Positions 43,601 through 53,560 of a stretch of 64,000 nucleotides of DNA are shown here, piece after piece. Origin of the DNA: Metellina segmentata (lineage: Eukaryota; Arthropoda; Arachnida; Araneae; Tetragnathidae); assembly GCA_947359465.1 (NCBI GenBank), contig OX375878.1, forward strand, positions 89,254,377-89,318,376. The letters run 5' to 3'. The notes beneath the pieces are model-generated. The model was not told the origin of the DNA, did not search any database, and saw only the letters and a list, made by a program, of their open reading frames with translations. The first letter of the stretch is position 1; every line of letters starts with the position of its first letter. Position numbers and translations under genes: made by a program.

Positions 43601-43878
43601 GTTATTTAATCGTTACCTCCTAATGCCTGAAGTCACACCGTGTTCTCACGTTGGAGTGCCTCCGTCATGTTGAAACCATTAGTTGGGCAGAAGGATCCCC
43701 AGATCTGTTAGGCCGCCAATTGCACCAATAAGGGATCTGGAAGAAGATCATCACATTTTTTCACAGTAAAGCATGTTTTCTTTGACTCCTTGTCACTCCG
43801 TATGTCACATGCATCCCCGTCAGAGAGGACCTTACAATTTACTAACTTTTACGACCTTCTGATGTAATTCTACACTTA

Positions 43879-44448
43879 ACACTGCCCTACAATAATGGAC
43901 CGGACAGCAAGATGTGATGGTATCAGGGAAATAATACATGCTTTAATAGAGGGATGGTCCCCCACGTGCTGCAATTACATTAGCAACCCTTCTGGGCATA
44001 CTTTCAACAAGGTTTTGATACACAGCTATGGGTATTTGTGTACATTCCTGCTACAAGAATGTCGCCAGCTCAGCTGTAGATTTCGAACTTGGTTCCCTGT
44101 CCGTAAGTGTCGCTCTAACTCGTCCCTCAAATGTTCTATGGGGTTTAGGTCGGCACTCTGAGCAGGCCAGAGACGACGTTTTACATCCATGTCTTGATAC
44201 CACTGCTTGACAGAGGCTGCAACTTGACATGGAGCGTTGTCGTAATATAAGTAACATTCGCCCATTCCATAAAATTACCAGAGCGTAAGAAGAATCTGAT
44301 TGTCTAAAATGCTCATTTTGGCGTCGGCGTTCAATTTACCAGAAACAAAATGCAAAGGTACCAGGCCATACCACAAAAAACACCCCCAAACAAGTAGTCG
44401 GATTTTAAGCAAATCCGCAGCCGTCGTGTCCATTATTGTAGGGTAGTT
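43879..44448 (-). mobile_element. Tc1-like deletion derivative, copy 2
   Basis: Ends ACACTGCCCTACAATAATGG and, complemented on the right, AACTACCCTACAATAATGGA. The family and the internal structure match those of the 38916-39486 copy. On the - strand the terminal repeat joins the transposase just before the segment that reads VWGCFSWYG in copy 1 (here GVFFVVWPG in a shifted frame). DNAPCQVAASVKQWYQDMDV and DLNPIEHLRDELE can be read, with 34 residues between the second Asp and the Glu (DD34E). The first catalytic Asp is missing. Confidence 0.87.
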
Positions 44449-44859
44449 TATATAGAGTACTCTAAACTTGATATATATCTTGCTCCTTGTTTATTTCTTC
44501 GTGTAGTTGACCAAGGCTGTTTCATTCCCGATTGCCTTCGGGGTGTTTTGATATTTTTGGCACAAAGTGTGCGCATTCCAACATCGGATAACCAATTACG
44601 TAAAAATTGCATCTAAGGCTTAGACTTTATGATTAAAAAAAGCTATGATTGTGTCTGTACATTATTCCTAGTGCATTATGCCATTTTATCCACAGTTCAA
44701 TTTACTCTAAAAATGAGACAAAATGTTTGATAGTTTAGGATTGACTTGAGCTTTCCATTTATATTTATTTTCTTTAAGCGATATGTGTTTGGTAGTAATA
44801 GGTGCTTTATCCTAATTGGAGTAGGAAGCTTGCGAGTTAAAATATATGTCAATCCAAAG

Positions 44860-45420
44860 ATCGTTGTGTACACGTTGGCTGATGGGCTTTAAATCAGTCG
44901 TGGTCTCAAATGTACTCACGTTTAGCGTTGCGTGGAAATTTGAAAAGTAGAGTGAAAACTCAGATGTTAACTGGTCATCTGATCATGGTTCAAACTGACG
45001 AGGCGTTGTCCTCGAATCTTTTCTTTCGGAATTGATCCGTGGTTAAGGTGTTAGCCTCTAGATCGGAAGGTTCCTGGTTCAAATCCGGGTTCGGGCATGG
45101 ATGTTTGTAAACGTATGGTGTAGAGGCGGCTGGTGCACCTTAAATCAGTCGTGGCCGAAAGTCCTCATGTTGGGTTGGCGTGGAAGTTTGGAGAGTGGGG
45201 TGCCAGCTCAAGTGTTGCTTCGTCATCTGACCGTGGTTCAAAATTACGAGGTGTTGTCCTCGGACCTTTCCCTTAAGGGACTGATCCCGGACCGTCGTCA
45301 ATAGCCCGTTGTGTTGCTCTAGTACGACGTTAACTAAAAATCACTAATCACTAATTCGGAATTAATCCCGGACAGTCGCCAGCTGTAAGTGGCGCAGGTT
45401 CAATTCCTGTCTGGTGCATT
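44860..45420 (+). repeat. older SINE2-type SINE, split by a younger SINE1
   Basis: Body words at 44880-45038 are GGGCTTTAAATCAGTCGTGG, TCATCTGATCATGGTTCAAA and TTTCGGAATTGATCC. The element resumes at 45355 with TTCGGAATTAATCCCGGACA. A SINE3-like head follows (GTGGCGCAGGTTCAATTCCT). Confidence 0.75.
45039..45354 (+). repeat. SINE1 tRNA-derived SINE, nearly full length
   Basis: It starts at GTGGTTAAGGTGTTAGCCTC and ends after TAACTAAAAATCACTAATC. The 14-mers TTCGGAATTGATCC (45025-45038) and TTCGGAATTAATCC (45355-45368) flank it, one mismatch apart. It lacks about the first 20 bp of the head but is otherwise close to the 12427 and 36213 copies. It inserted into an older SINE. Confidence 0.9.
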
Positions 45421-45765
45421 CTTCACTATGTATTTCTCTCTTCTGTATCATTATAACTTGCACTGTGTGTGTCTATTACTTGAACTGTATGTCTTGTGTC
45501 TATTGCTTGATACTGTATGTCTTGTGTCTATTACTTGATACTGTATGTTTTGTGTCTATTACTTGATACTGTATGTCTTGTGTCTATTACTTGATACTGT
45601 ATGTCTTGTGGCTATTACTTGATACTGTATGTCTTGTGCCTGGCGCAGCATGGTCAAATGTGGCCCTTGCGCCATATAACCCCACAGTCCAACCAACCCG
45701 GACAGTCGCCAATGGCCCGTTACGCTGCTCCAGTGCGATATCAATTCAACTCCCTATCTAGTTAG
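45421..45765 (+). repeat. SINE3 body with internal minisatellite expansion
   Basis: CTTCACTATGTATTTCTCTC leads into a tandem run of TATTACTTGATACTGTATGT-type units. It then resumes with GCCTGGCGCAGCATGGTCAA, CCTTGCGCCATATAACCCC and a final SINE tail (GGACAGTCGCCAATGGCCCG). Confidence 0.78.
45473..45640 (+). repeat. 28-bp minisatellite, six copies
   Basis: CTATTACTTG begins the unit near 45473, 45500, 45528, 45556, 45584 and 45612 (period 27-28 bp). Units have the form CTATTACTTGATACTGTATG plus TCTTGTGT, with one or two changes each. Other SINE3 copies in the window have only one or two units at this position. Confidence 0.92.
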
Positions 45766-46092
45766 AAGAAAATATAATTTTTGACAAAATGCCATATTAA
45801 AATTGTAAAGTACAAAGAACGACTAATATTTGTTTTCAACAAAAATTTTAACTTGAGTTTTCCATTTATATTTGATATGATCCTGTAAGAGATTCGTCGT
45901 TGTATCGCCTGGAATTGGCCACAGATCTCTATTTTGGCTTCGTGAATAAGTTGGTCATTTGGTGTCTGCTTATTTCATTGCTTGATTGCATGTTAAATAA
46001 TTTTAAATATTTAAACGAGACCAATGTGGGTTTAGTAATGGTTCTGATCTTTCCTGGAATTTTCAATCGCCATTAATGAATTCCTTCCGCAG

Positions 46093-46224
46093 GTGACTGT
46101 TGCAGTGGAAGAACCACCCCTGCGAATTCGGGATTTAATCGAGAACAAGGAGAAACTGCTGGAGTATCTTTTCCTCACGGTAACCGAAACTGCACTCGAA
46201 GAATTAATCCCGGATTATCTGAAA
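46093..46224 (+). CDS. CAAP1: CAAP1-like conserved-core exon
   Basis: The 132-bp exon is bounded by TTCCTTCCGCAG on the left and CTGAAA|GTACGT on the right, and reads 44 codons in phase 0. That is the phase the 42903 donor needs. The peptide begins VTVAVEEPPLRIRDLIENKE and continues with a LLEYLFLTVTETALEELIPD segment plus Tyr-Leu-Lys. Compared from memory with human CAAP1, the last 23 residues align without gaps to the segment that ends in Leu-Pro-Asp-Val-Leu-Lys. They share Phe, Glu, Leu, Pro-Asp and Leu-Lys and are mostly conservative elsewhere. CAAP1 continues after this point with a helix beginning Cys-Ser-Ile-Glu; that would be in the next exon, which I could not find before 64000. Outside the CAAP1 family I know no other match. 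Confidence 0.72.
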
Positions 46225-46365
46225 GTACGTTAATGAAAATCACATTTTCCCAGCCCGAGTTTTAAAGTATCTTTCTAATTAAATAAAGCTCATGGGCTGA
46301 CTTCAAATTTTACTCCCTTTCCCCTCCGTTTTACTTCTTGCTTGCCCCTTTCTCTGACGAAATAG

Positions 46366-46407
<42 letters not shown>

Positions 46408-46706
46408 AATTTACACTAAAATATTATTAATTTATTTTTTTATTACTATTATTGATTTATTATTATTATTATTGATTTATTATTATTATTATTATTGATT
46501 TATTGTAAAATGCTGTTGCAGAAACGCGTGAGGTATTCATGTTTTCAAAAAATTGCTACTTTAAAATGTTTTTTTTTTTATTCGTATTATCATGTAAAAT
46601 GTAAAAGAAATTGTTATTGGGTTGGGAATGCAAAAGTTCGTCCCATTTTTGGCGCTAGATGGCGTTGCATCGCAAAATCGAAGTGTTATTTACATCAAAC
46701 TACGGT
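46225..46706. other. start of the next intron; simple repeats
   Basis: The stretch opens with GTACGT. It contains an (at)n microsatellite at about 46371-46402 and ATT-rich simple repeats at 46420-46505. No exon is seen. Confidence 0.6.
46371..46402. repeat. (AT)n microsatellite
   Basis: About sixteen uninterrupted AT dinucleotides, followed by imperfect TTATTATTATTGATTTATTA units to about 46505. Confidence 0.95.
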
Positions 46707-47715
46707 TTTCTAAGAAATCGGAGACGTTATCTAGTAGCTGTGATATGTCATGATGCCGCGGGCATAACTAGGCGGCCGTCTTAACAGAGACCAGGGGTGT
46801 CAATTTAGAAGGACAGAAAACGGTGGAGAGTGGGCAATACAGACGGATATCGTGGTTTATTAGTAACGTCATCCACAGCTACATTACGGCTGCTAGATAG
46901 CGGCTCCCCTTTCGTAAGCTTCGGTTTCCTAAGAAAGCGTAGCCGTGATCAAGCGGCCGTGATGAATCTGTGGGCGATGTCACTAAAACGTTGTTTATAC
47001 TAACAGATGGTGTTGGTTTTCTAGAGAGCTGATTGTTTGGGGACGTAACGAAAAGTATCGGAGCCGCCATTTCCATGATTGTCGTCATAGCTGTCTCAAA
47101 CAGTTGGGGAACGTTTTTTCTCTTGTAGCGGCAAGATCTCATTTCCTGCGGCAAACGATTCGAGCGAAGAGGAGTAAAATAAACAAACATTTTTGATTGC
47201 CATTTATTAGTTCGTTTTTGTAAAATCGGGATCTTTAAACACAGAATGAAAATTTCAACGGATTTGAAATCTACGGAAAATTTGACACCAGATCGATACC
47301 TTAAATGTGATTTTTTTAAATAAATAAATAATTATTTAATAAATAATTAAATAATCAAATGGTAAATAATCAAATGGTAAAGAATTAGATAATCAAATGG
47401 TAAATAATTGAATAATAAAACTGTTTTTGGTATCGATCTGGCGTAGAATTTTACGCTGTTTTGAAATCTGTTGAAATTTTCACTCTATCTTCAACGATCT
47501 CGAAGTTAGAAACTTTGAACCAGGGAATAAAAAACCACTTTGCTTTGTTTCTCGAATAAAATAAACCACTGTGTTGCCCATTCTCCAACGTATTCTGTCC
47601 GTCTAAGTTGACACCTCTGGACTCTTGTTTCGACGGCCGTCTAGTTATGCCCGCGGCATCATGACGTATCACGGCTGTTAGGTAACGGCTAAACTTTCTT
47701 AGGAAACCGAAGCTT
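46707..47715. mobile_element. foldback DNA element, compound copy
   Basis: The left arm (46707-46862) begins GGTTTTCTAAGAAATCGGAG and has GATGCCGCGGGCATAACTAG, GGGGTGTCAATTTAGAAGGA and GTGGTTTATT. The right arm (47560-47712) is its complement and ends TTAGGAAACCG. Each arm is about 150 bp. Inside lies a further inverted unit (46863-46960) whose AAGCTTCGGTTTCCTAAGAA is again a terminal-repeat start. Then come the same inner arms and AT-rich centre as in the 12909-13656 copy (GTTGAAATTTTCACTCTATC; AAATAATTAAATAATCAAAT). The copy therefore looks like one element inserted in, or recombined with, another. No transposase is present. Confidence 0.83.
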
Positions 47716-47828
47716 TAGGAAACCGCAGCTGTTTCGATGTTGCTTGAAAGAAGGAATTTCAGCAAGTACTTGGGGGGACAGAATTGTGTTATTGGGTTGT
47801 GTTTTCTATATTTTGTCAAGCATTAAAA

Positions 47829-48056
47829 ATGGCAGAATATAAAGAGCATTTTCGACACATACCTCTTTTTGTTTCCGAAAAGGCAAGAACGCTTCGCAGA
47901 TGCAAAACAAGATATGTGTTTGGTGATGGGGCCGTTGACGATTGCACCTGCTGGAAGTGGTTCGGAAAGTTTCGTCACCTTGAAGAGCTCTGGAGAGACG
48001 GAGAAAGGTCATCGAACACAATGACAGATACTCTATTGATTAATTGTAATTTTTAG
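47829..48056 (+). pseudogene. mariner-like transposase N-terminal remnant
   Basis: The frame reads MAEYKEHFRHIPLFVSEKAR, then DGAVDDCTCWKWFGKFR. This resembles the paired helix-turn-helix region of mariner transposases, which typically runs from EHFRHILL to a Gly-Asp-Gly-Ala-Val ... Cys-x-Lys-Trp-Phe-x-Lys-Phe motif. The expected KG-(A/N)AA-x-A stretch between them is degraded. Nothing of the catalytic domain follows. The likeness is from memory but fairly specific. Confidence 0.7.
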
Positions 48057-48059
48057 TAA

Positions 48060-50520
48060 AACAAATTATTTTTCTTCAATTTTCGTTAACAAAACGAGAC
48101 GCACATTGGCATTATTAGCAAGGTAGAAATCTCAAAGTATTTATTTTATGAAAAATACATGTAATCATTACAGAAATAGTTTTTATATGGGATTTTCTGT
48201 ATTAGATGTCTCACACACACACACACAAAATGAAAACAGCACTTTCAATTTCAAAGTATTATTTTTCGTGAATAGAAGCTATAGAAAGGGTTGGTTTTGT
48301 AAAAAAAACAGTGTTGGTTTTCATTATTTATATTTCTTTTGTATCATATGACAAATTAAAAAATAACATTATTAATTTTATGTATTATCATTAGGCCTCG
48401 GATTATGTTCTGCCGCGGTCCCCTTCATGGAAGAGTATCGGTTTAGAAACGGGAGAGTTGCGGGTTAAAAACTGGGTACAACCAAACACTGTAGTGTATT
48501 TAAGGGCTGGTGGCTCATAATAACGAGGTGTTTGCAGAGCCAGGCGAATTAGCGAACAGGCGCGATAACGCCATCTATCGTAAGGTGAGTGGTACTATTG
48601 TAGACTCCGGACGTGTCTGATAGGTTCTTCGGAACGTTGGAAAACTATTGTCTAATTTTGATGTAAAATAGTGTTCTATGTTTGAATTAGTCGTCCTGTC
48701 TTAGTATGTGCTGTGCTTTGTGTTACAATAAACTTGTATGTTTAAAGAGTTGATTCTCAATTGGATTAAAAAGTTACACAACTCGACAAATCCTCACAGA
48801 GTTGTCCTTGGATCTTTCACTTCAGGGTTGATCCCTGACAGTCGCCCCTAGACCGTTGTATTGCTAAGCGCGACGTTGATTCAACTACCATCTATACCGT
48901 ATACAGTTCCATATGCACTCTTGTTTAAATCGTGACACATTTTTGCGATTTGGAATGTCCAGAATGAAATGTTTAAATTTTATAGCACCTTACGACCTTT
49001 TGGAACCTAAAACGACCTAACTTAAAAGCGACCTAAAATGACTTAAACGACCTACAAAAAACCTTTTATGGTACATTTCAACTTCAAGTGCATATTGAGT
49101 ACGGTTTTATTCGAGATGTGTGAGATTTGTTTCAAGTAGTGTTGAGATATTGCGTCATTTCGAACAACAAAAAGTGCATTTTTGTAGATACACTGCATGT
49201 AAAACCTGCCAAACACACACAATAGAGTGAGGAATGGTGTCATTTGTAAGCTTCCGAACTGTGCTTCAATCACAGACCTTTAAACAATAAAATTATCCTC
49301 CAATGTTAATACCAAACTATACTTTAATCGTTTAAACTGCAAATTAACTGTTGTATACTCGTAATAATCAATCGTTCCTATGTCTGCTTCATCCATTCCA
49401 CAATCCAGTTTCACGTCCGAATATTCATGTTATATATGCGGTTTATGTACGCTTTCCACCTCTTTTTATTTTGTGTTTTTTCACGCAACATTTCAGCATT
49501 ATTTCCAACTTTCATGTATCGTATATTTAATTTAAAAACATTATTTTCAATTTTTGTTTCACTTAGACATCATTGTGTGCATTATTTCTTCTGGGGAGAA
49601 CGTTCAAAACATAATGGGAATAATTCAATAGCTTCCATTTAACCTTATCGGGAAACTAAAACGAATTGCTTTTTTAAATAAATGAACTTGGGAGAGCACT
49701 TTGAAGATTTATGCACACAATTTTTATTCCAAAAATCGATTGAATGGGGTTGTTTTCATTTTTGCTACTGACATCTAGAAGTGCATATGTGCCTCTCATT
49801 GTAGTGAGATTTATTAGTCTTTTAAAATGTTTCATTCCTTCCGCTAACGGGTCATGAATTATAATTTATATCCAACTAACACGTCACATTTGCTTCGTTT
49901 AAAATTTTGAATCTATGTTCTTTTCCTATTTGCCGTCAAAGAGAATGGGTGTTATTTATGAAGGCTCTATCGTTGTGAAGAATAATTTTTTTTAAAGTTC
50001 GCAAATATATACACTCGGGTTCGGATTTTTTAAACTTATGTGACGCTCCTCAGCATAATATTTCAACTCGTGACAACTTTGCTAAGGTGTCATGATGTAA
50101 ACTCGTTAATTTTTTCCGTCTTGGTGTATTGTTAGCATTTACACGTGTATGGGGACGCGTGTATTGTCAAAGAAATAGGCAAATAATCTTTTGATAAAGA
50201 GAGACAGTGATGAATTCGTCACCGTTTAAGAGAACGGTTCGACAAAATCAGAGATTATCAACCGATTTTTGCCGCAAGAATGGTATTGGTGTAGCTTAGG
50301 AATGAAGAAACGGTTTAAATTCTGTAAGATTTTATTTCATTTAAACCGTTTATTTTAGAATTTTTGTGTTCTCGTAAAATTTTAAGTAATACCAGCATAA
50401 ATTATTTTGAGTATTATTTTTGTTTACAAAGTATCATAAATAATTTAAAAAATTTTGGAAGGCATGAAAAGAAGGGTAAGCAATTACCATTATTTTGTGA
50501 ATAATCAGTATCATACCATT
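48060..50520. other. non-coding stretch with minor repeats
   Basis: A (ca)n run lies at 48212-48226. A degraded SINE head may lie at 48410-48500. A SINE tail fragment is at about 48800-48895 (GATCTTTCACTTCAGGGTTG, TAGACCGTTGTATTGC, GCGACGTTGATTCAAC). A CGACCTAAAA-rich simple repeat is at 48988-49065. No coding exon was recognised. Confidence 0.5.
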
Positions 50521-50911
50521 ATTAGAAATGACTGAATGCAAAGAGTTTAGTAAGATTTATTTGTATTTTTTTATTTTTTTTATTTCTATTTTGGGGCTGT
50601 TTACAGAAATCTTGTGCAGAGAGCAATATGATTTGAGAGAATGTCTTAAATATTCATATTCTCTTACGGGGCCGCGAAGGAAAAGAAAACCGGAGAGTCG
50701 CGAGTTCAAATCCACAACCGCAGTGAGGGCCGATTATACCGCAAAATTGGAGACTTGTACCATTTATTATTGCGTCATCTCACCTTGAACTCCTTAAAAT
50801 ACACTTTGTTCCTTTCTCTTCAACTCAGTTATTATATTTTTTATAACTGTTATAGCTATCAAATTATTGAAATTATTGAAGCAAGTCTGGTCTAGATGCT
50901 TTGGGAAGAAC

Positions 50912-50920
<9 letters not shown>
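50521..50920. other. non-coding, possible degraded SINE head
   Basis: GGCCGCGAAGGAAAAGAAAA, CCGGAGAGTCGCGAGTTCAA and ATCCACAACCGCAGTGAGGG (50671-50734) resemble a SINE2 head with a B-box-like GCGAGTTCAAATCC. The 86-codon + strand frame over it has no signature. Confidence 0.4.

Positions 50921-50996
<76 letters not shown>
50921..50996. repeat. (AT)n microsatellite
   Basis: About 37 uninterrupted AT dinucleotides. It produces an artificial Ile-Tyr repeat frame on the - strand. Confidence 0.97.
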
Positions 50997-50999
<3 letters not shown>

Positions 51000-52640
51000 A
51001 GTTGTGCACTTGGGAGAAAAACAACGGACTATTATCAACGATTTAAAGATTAATAAAGGCAAATGCTTATATATTGTTTTAGAAAGAACAAGAACAAATC
51101 ATAGTGAAACAGGACACTTCTGACATTTGAACCATAGCACAATATGTAATCAACTATAAAGTAAAATAGCCAAGTAAGCTTCATTTGTGAAGTTATACCA
51201 AGGAATTTGTACTTACCAAGTACTATTTTTATTTATGGTACTCCGATTTCCTAACTTTTTTCAATCTCATTTTATTGTTACATACAGTATGAATTCCTTG
51301 ATTTTTTTTCTCAAAAGTTTAATGTCCTGTCTATTTGTATTGTATCTATTTTTCACTTACTATTCCATTCACTTACTATTACCAAATTTCATTTACTATA
51401 TCCATACGGTTAGCGCTATAGTTCAAATCTATTTTTCCCAACAATCCTAGCATTAAGCTCTTCTTTTTTCCTTAATTCATATGCGCTGCATTATCTTCGC
51501 CATCTAAGTAACTATTATTCCCTTTTGTTCTACAGAAAATCTAGCTACAACAAAATCGCCATTTTCTCTCATTACTCTTTCAATAAACACTTAAAAGAAC
51601 CGATTACGCTCTTTACAAAGGATAGCCACCGTTGATAAAAATCGTCGGTAACCACTTGATGCCAACAGCTCATACCAAACTCTTTCGCAACAATCGCGGA
51701 AATTTATATTCCTCGTCCAATCCCGATACATTCATTGTTCTTCAAACATAGCTAATAACCACCTTTAGCCGCTACTTTATCTCGCTTCCTAACACCATCA
51801 CTCTCAATCCAAGAGCCCACAATACTCAAACAAAGTGTATACATCAAATTTTCACTCGTAAAAAGCCAGAAATAATGACAATAAAATAGTCCGGAGATAA
51901 GGAATCAGGAGCGGCAGAACCAATCTATTAATGGCTCCGCGCCGGGTCTCCTGTTACCACTTAATAGCACCAACTTAGGCTAACAATTAGAGGTTTCGGG
52001 TGTAATATTTCAAGATAGGCCGATCGGCGGTTATCAAAACTGAAGCATGTTTCAGAAATGAAATGAAATCACGAAGAAAAAGAGTCTGTAATCCACACCT
52101 CTTTTTGACAATGATGGCTGGGCTAAAAAGGGATATTAAAGAGGGTGGGTGCCCATTCCCTGAGGGTGTATAATCGTTTGCAGGATCGTGTTAATGGTGT
52201 TCCTTTTACAGATATTTTCAGTTAATCTACCCCGTTAGAGACAGCTGAGATTTTTAGGGTATGGGGTTTCGTATTTTGCGACCTCGTGCCTCAGATCTTC
52301 GGCGGCGATAGGGGTAAATTTTTGGGGAATAGATTCTCCGTTTTGGTTTCTTTCATCATTTATGCATGCCTCTGGTTGCGTAATTTGTGTGGGTTCATTT
52401 ATGGTTCTACCCCGTTCGGGCAGGATCGAGATAGTGAGGGGAGATAACGAGGCTGAGATGGCTGATGATGTGCATAAGCTATGTTCGGGTAATTAAAATT
52501 GTGACAAATGGAACGGCGATTGGGTGATCCGCTCCAGAGGTTTAAGCCGGGCTTTTATTTTTGGGGTCGGCTCGCTTCTCTGGTTTTCGATCTGTTATTC
52601 ACTTTTATTAGAGCGATGGAATTGGTGATTTTGAAAATGA
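51000..52640. other. probably single-copy non-coding DNA
   Basis: No repeats shared with the rest of the window. The interval 51880-52160 is GC-richer and contains TAATGGCTCCGCGCCGGGTC and AGATAGGCCGATCGGCGG; it could be conserved non-coding DNA. The + strand frames at 51187-51450 and 52508-52735 lack signatures. Confidence 0.4.
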
Positions 52641-52644
52641 CCTT

Positions 52645-52795
52645 GCCACGTTTCCTTGAAATTCAAACTGTGGTTAGATTTCTGTATAAAATTGACAGTC
52701 GTTCAGAATTACCGGATCTTTCGCTTTGGGGTTGATACCGTATTGTCATCAATAGTCCACTGAGTTGCTCTAGTTCGACGTTAATTCACAACTTC
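52645..52795 (+). repeat. SINE2-type tail fragment
   Basis: ATTACCGGATCTTTCGCTTT, GGGGTTGATACCGTATTGTC and CAATAGTCCACTGAGTTGCT, with the end AGTTCGACGTTAATTCACAA and a TACC tail. Confidence 0.75.
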
Positions 52796-52837
52796 CTACC
52801 TGTAACTTGATTTGGTTGTATTTTTCTCCCCGAGGAC

Positions 52838-53130
52838 CGCGGTAGCTTGGTTGGAAGAGTAACGGATTGGCAATCAAAGGATTGCGAGTTCGAAACTTGA
52901 TCCAACTAAAGACCGTCGCGTATACGGAGGCTGGTGCGTGTTATATCTAACGTGGCCTCAAATACCCTCACGTTGGCGTGGTGTGGAAGTTTAGAGAGTG
53001 GAGTGCCAACAGAGGTGTTGACCTCGGCATCAGATCGTGGTTCGAAATTACGAGGTGTCCTTGATTCTTTCCCTTCGTGGTTGATTGGATTGGATTGGAC
53101 AAATGTCAAATTTGGTCCTTGCACCATGGT
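52838..53130 (+). repeat. SINE2 tRNA-derived SINE
   Basis: The head reads ACCGCGGTAGCTTGGTTGGA, AGAGTAACGGATTGGCAATC and GGATTGCGAGTTCGAAAC. A CAACTAAAGACCGTCGCGTA stretch follows, then the usual body (CTAACGTGGCCTCAAATACC). The tail is replaced by a segment leading into the palindrome at 53112. Confidence 0.85.
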
Positions 53131-53312
53131 AAGTAGTTGAATTAATGTCGCACTGGAGCAACGCAACAGAATATGGGTGACAGTATGGAATCAACTCCGA
53201 AGGGAAAGTTTTTGATTCTTTCCCTTCGGGGTTGATACCATACTGTCAACAATATTCTGTTGTGCTGCTGCAGTGCGACGTTAATTCAACTACTTACCAT
53301 GGGGCAAGGACC
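53112..53312. repeat. imperfect palindrome made from two SINE tails, ~95-bp arms
   Basis: Left arm: GGTCCTTGCACCATGGTAAG, TAGTTGAATTAATGTCGCAC, then AACAGAATATGGGTGACAGT and CCGAAGGGAAAG. Right arm: the complement, from CTTTCCCTTCGGGGTTGATA to CTTACCATGGGGCAAGGACC. The centre is TTTTTGATT near 53216. The arms differ at only a few sites. Confidence 0.9.
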
Positions 53313-53560
53313 AAGTTTGGCCAAACAATATTAAGTAAATGAACATATACACTGATGGAAAGTTTTACTGATACAGAAGAGAGACGCTGAGGAATGAATT
53401 GAACATTTGTCTCTCAGATTATGGGCAAATCAACTGAGGCACTTGAATTTAATCTGCTTTCTTATTAAATGAAGTTGTGTGCATGTCCATTACTGGGTTT
53501 TGTTTGTCTTATATTTGGCGCGCCTTGGCCGAATATGCCCTTGCTTCATAAAACACATTA
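53313..53560 (-). repeat. SINE3-type fragment
   Basis: CAAGTTTGGCCAAACAATAT, AAATGAACATATACACTGAT and AAGTTTTACTGATACAGAAG match the complement of the SINE3 body. A second piece, in + orientation, ATGTCCATTACTGGGTTTTG and CTTATATTTGGCGCGCCTTG, follows at 53484-53530. Confidence 0.6.

Larger units (their letters stand above)
42904..46092 (+). other. intron of the CAAP1-like gene
   Basis: It starts GTAAGT and ends TTCCTTCCGCAG, both good splice signals, and it joins two phase-0 exons. It contains an hAT-type MITE 88 bp after the donor, a ~40-bp tandem repeat, a Tc1 derivative, a SINE inserted in an older SINE, and a 28-bp minisatellite. All of these are described separately. Stretches such as 44460-44860 and 45770-46080 hold nothing that I recognise. 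Confidence 0.65.

Noticed and set aside
50794..51024. Open frame with a long Ile-Tyr repeat
   Set aside because: It is a translation of the (AT)n microsatellite.
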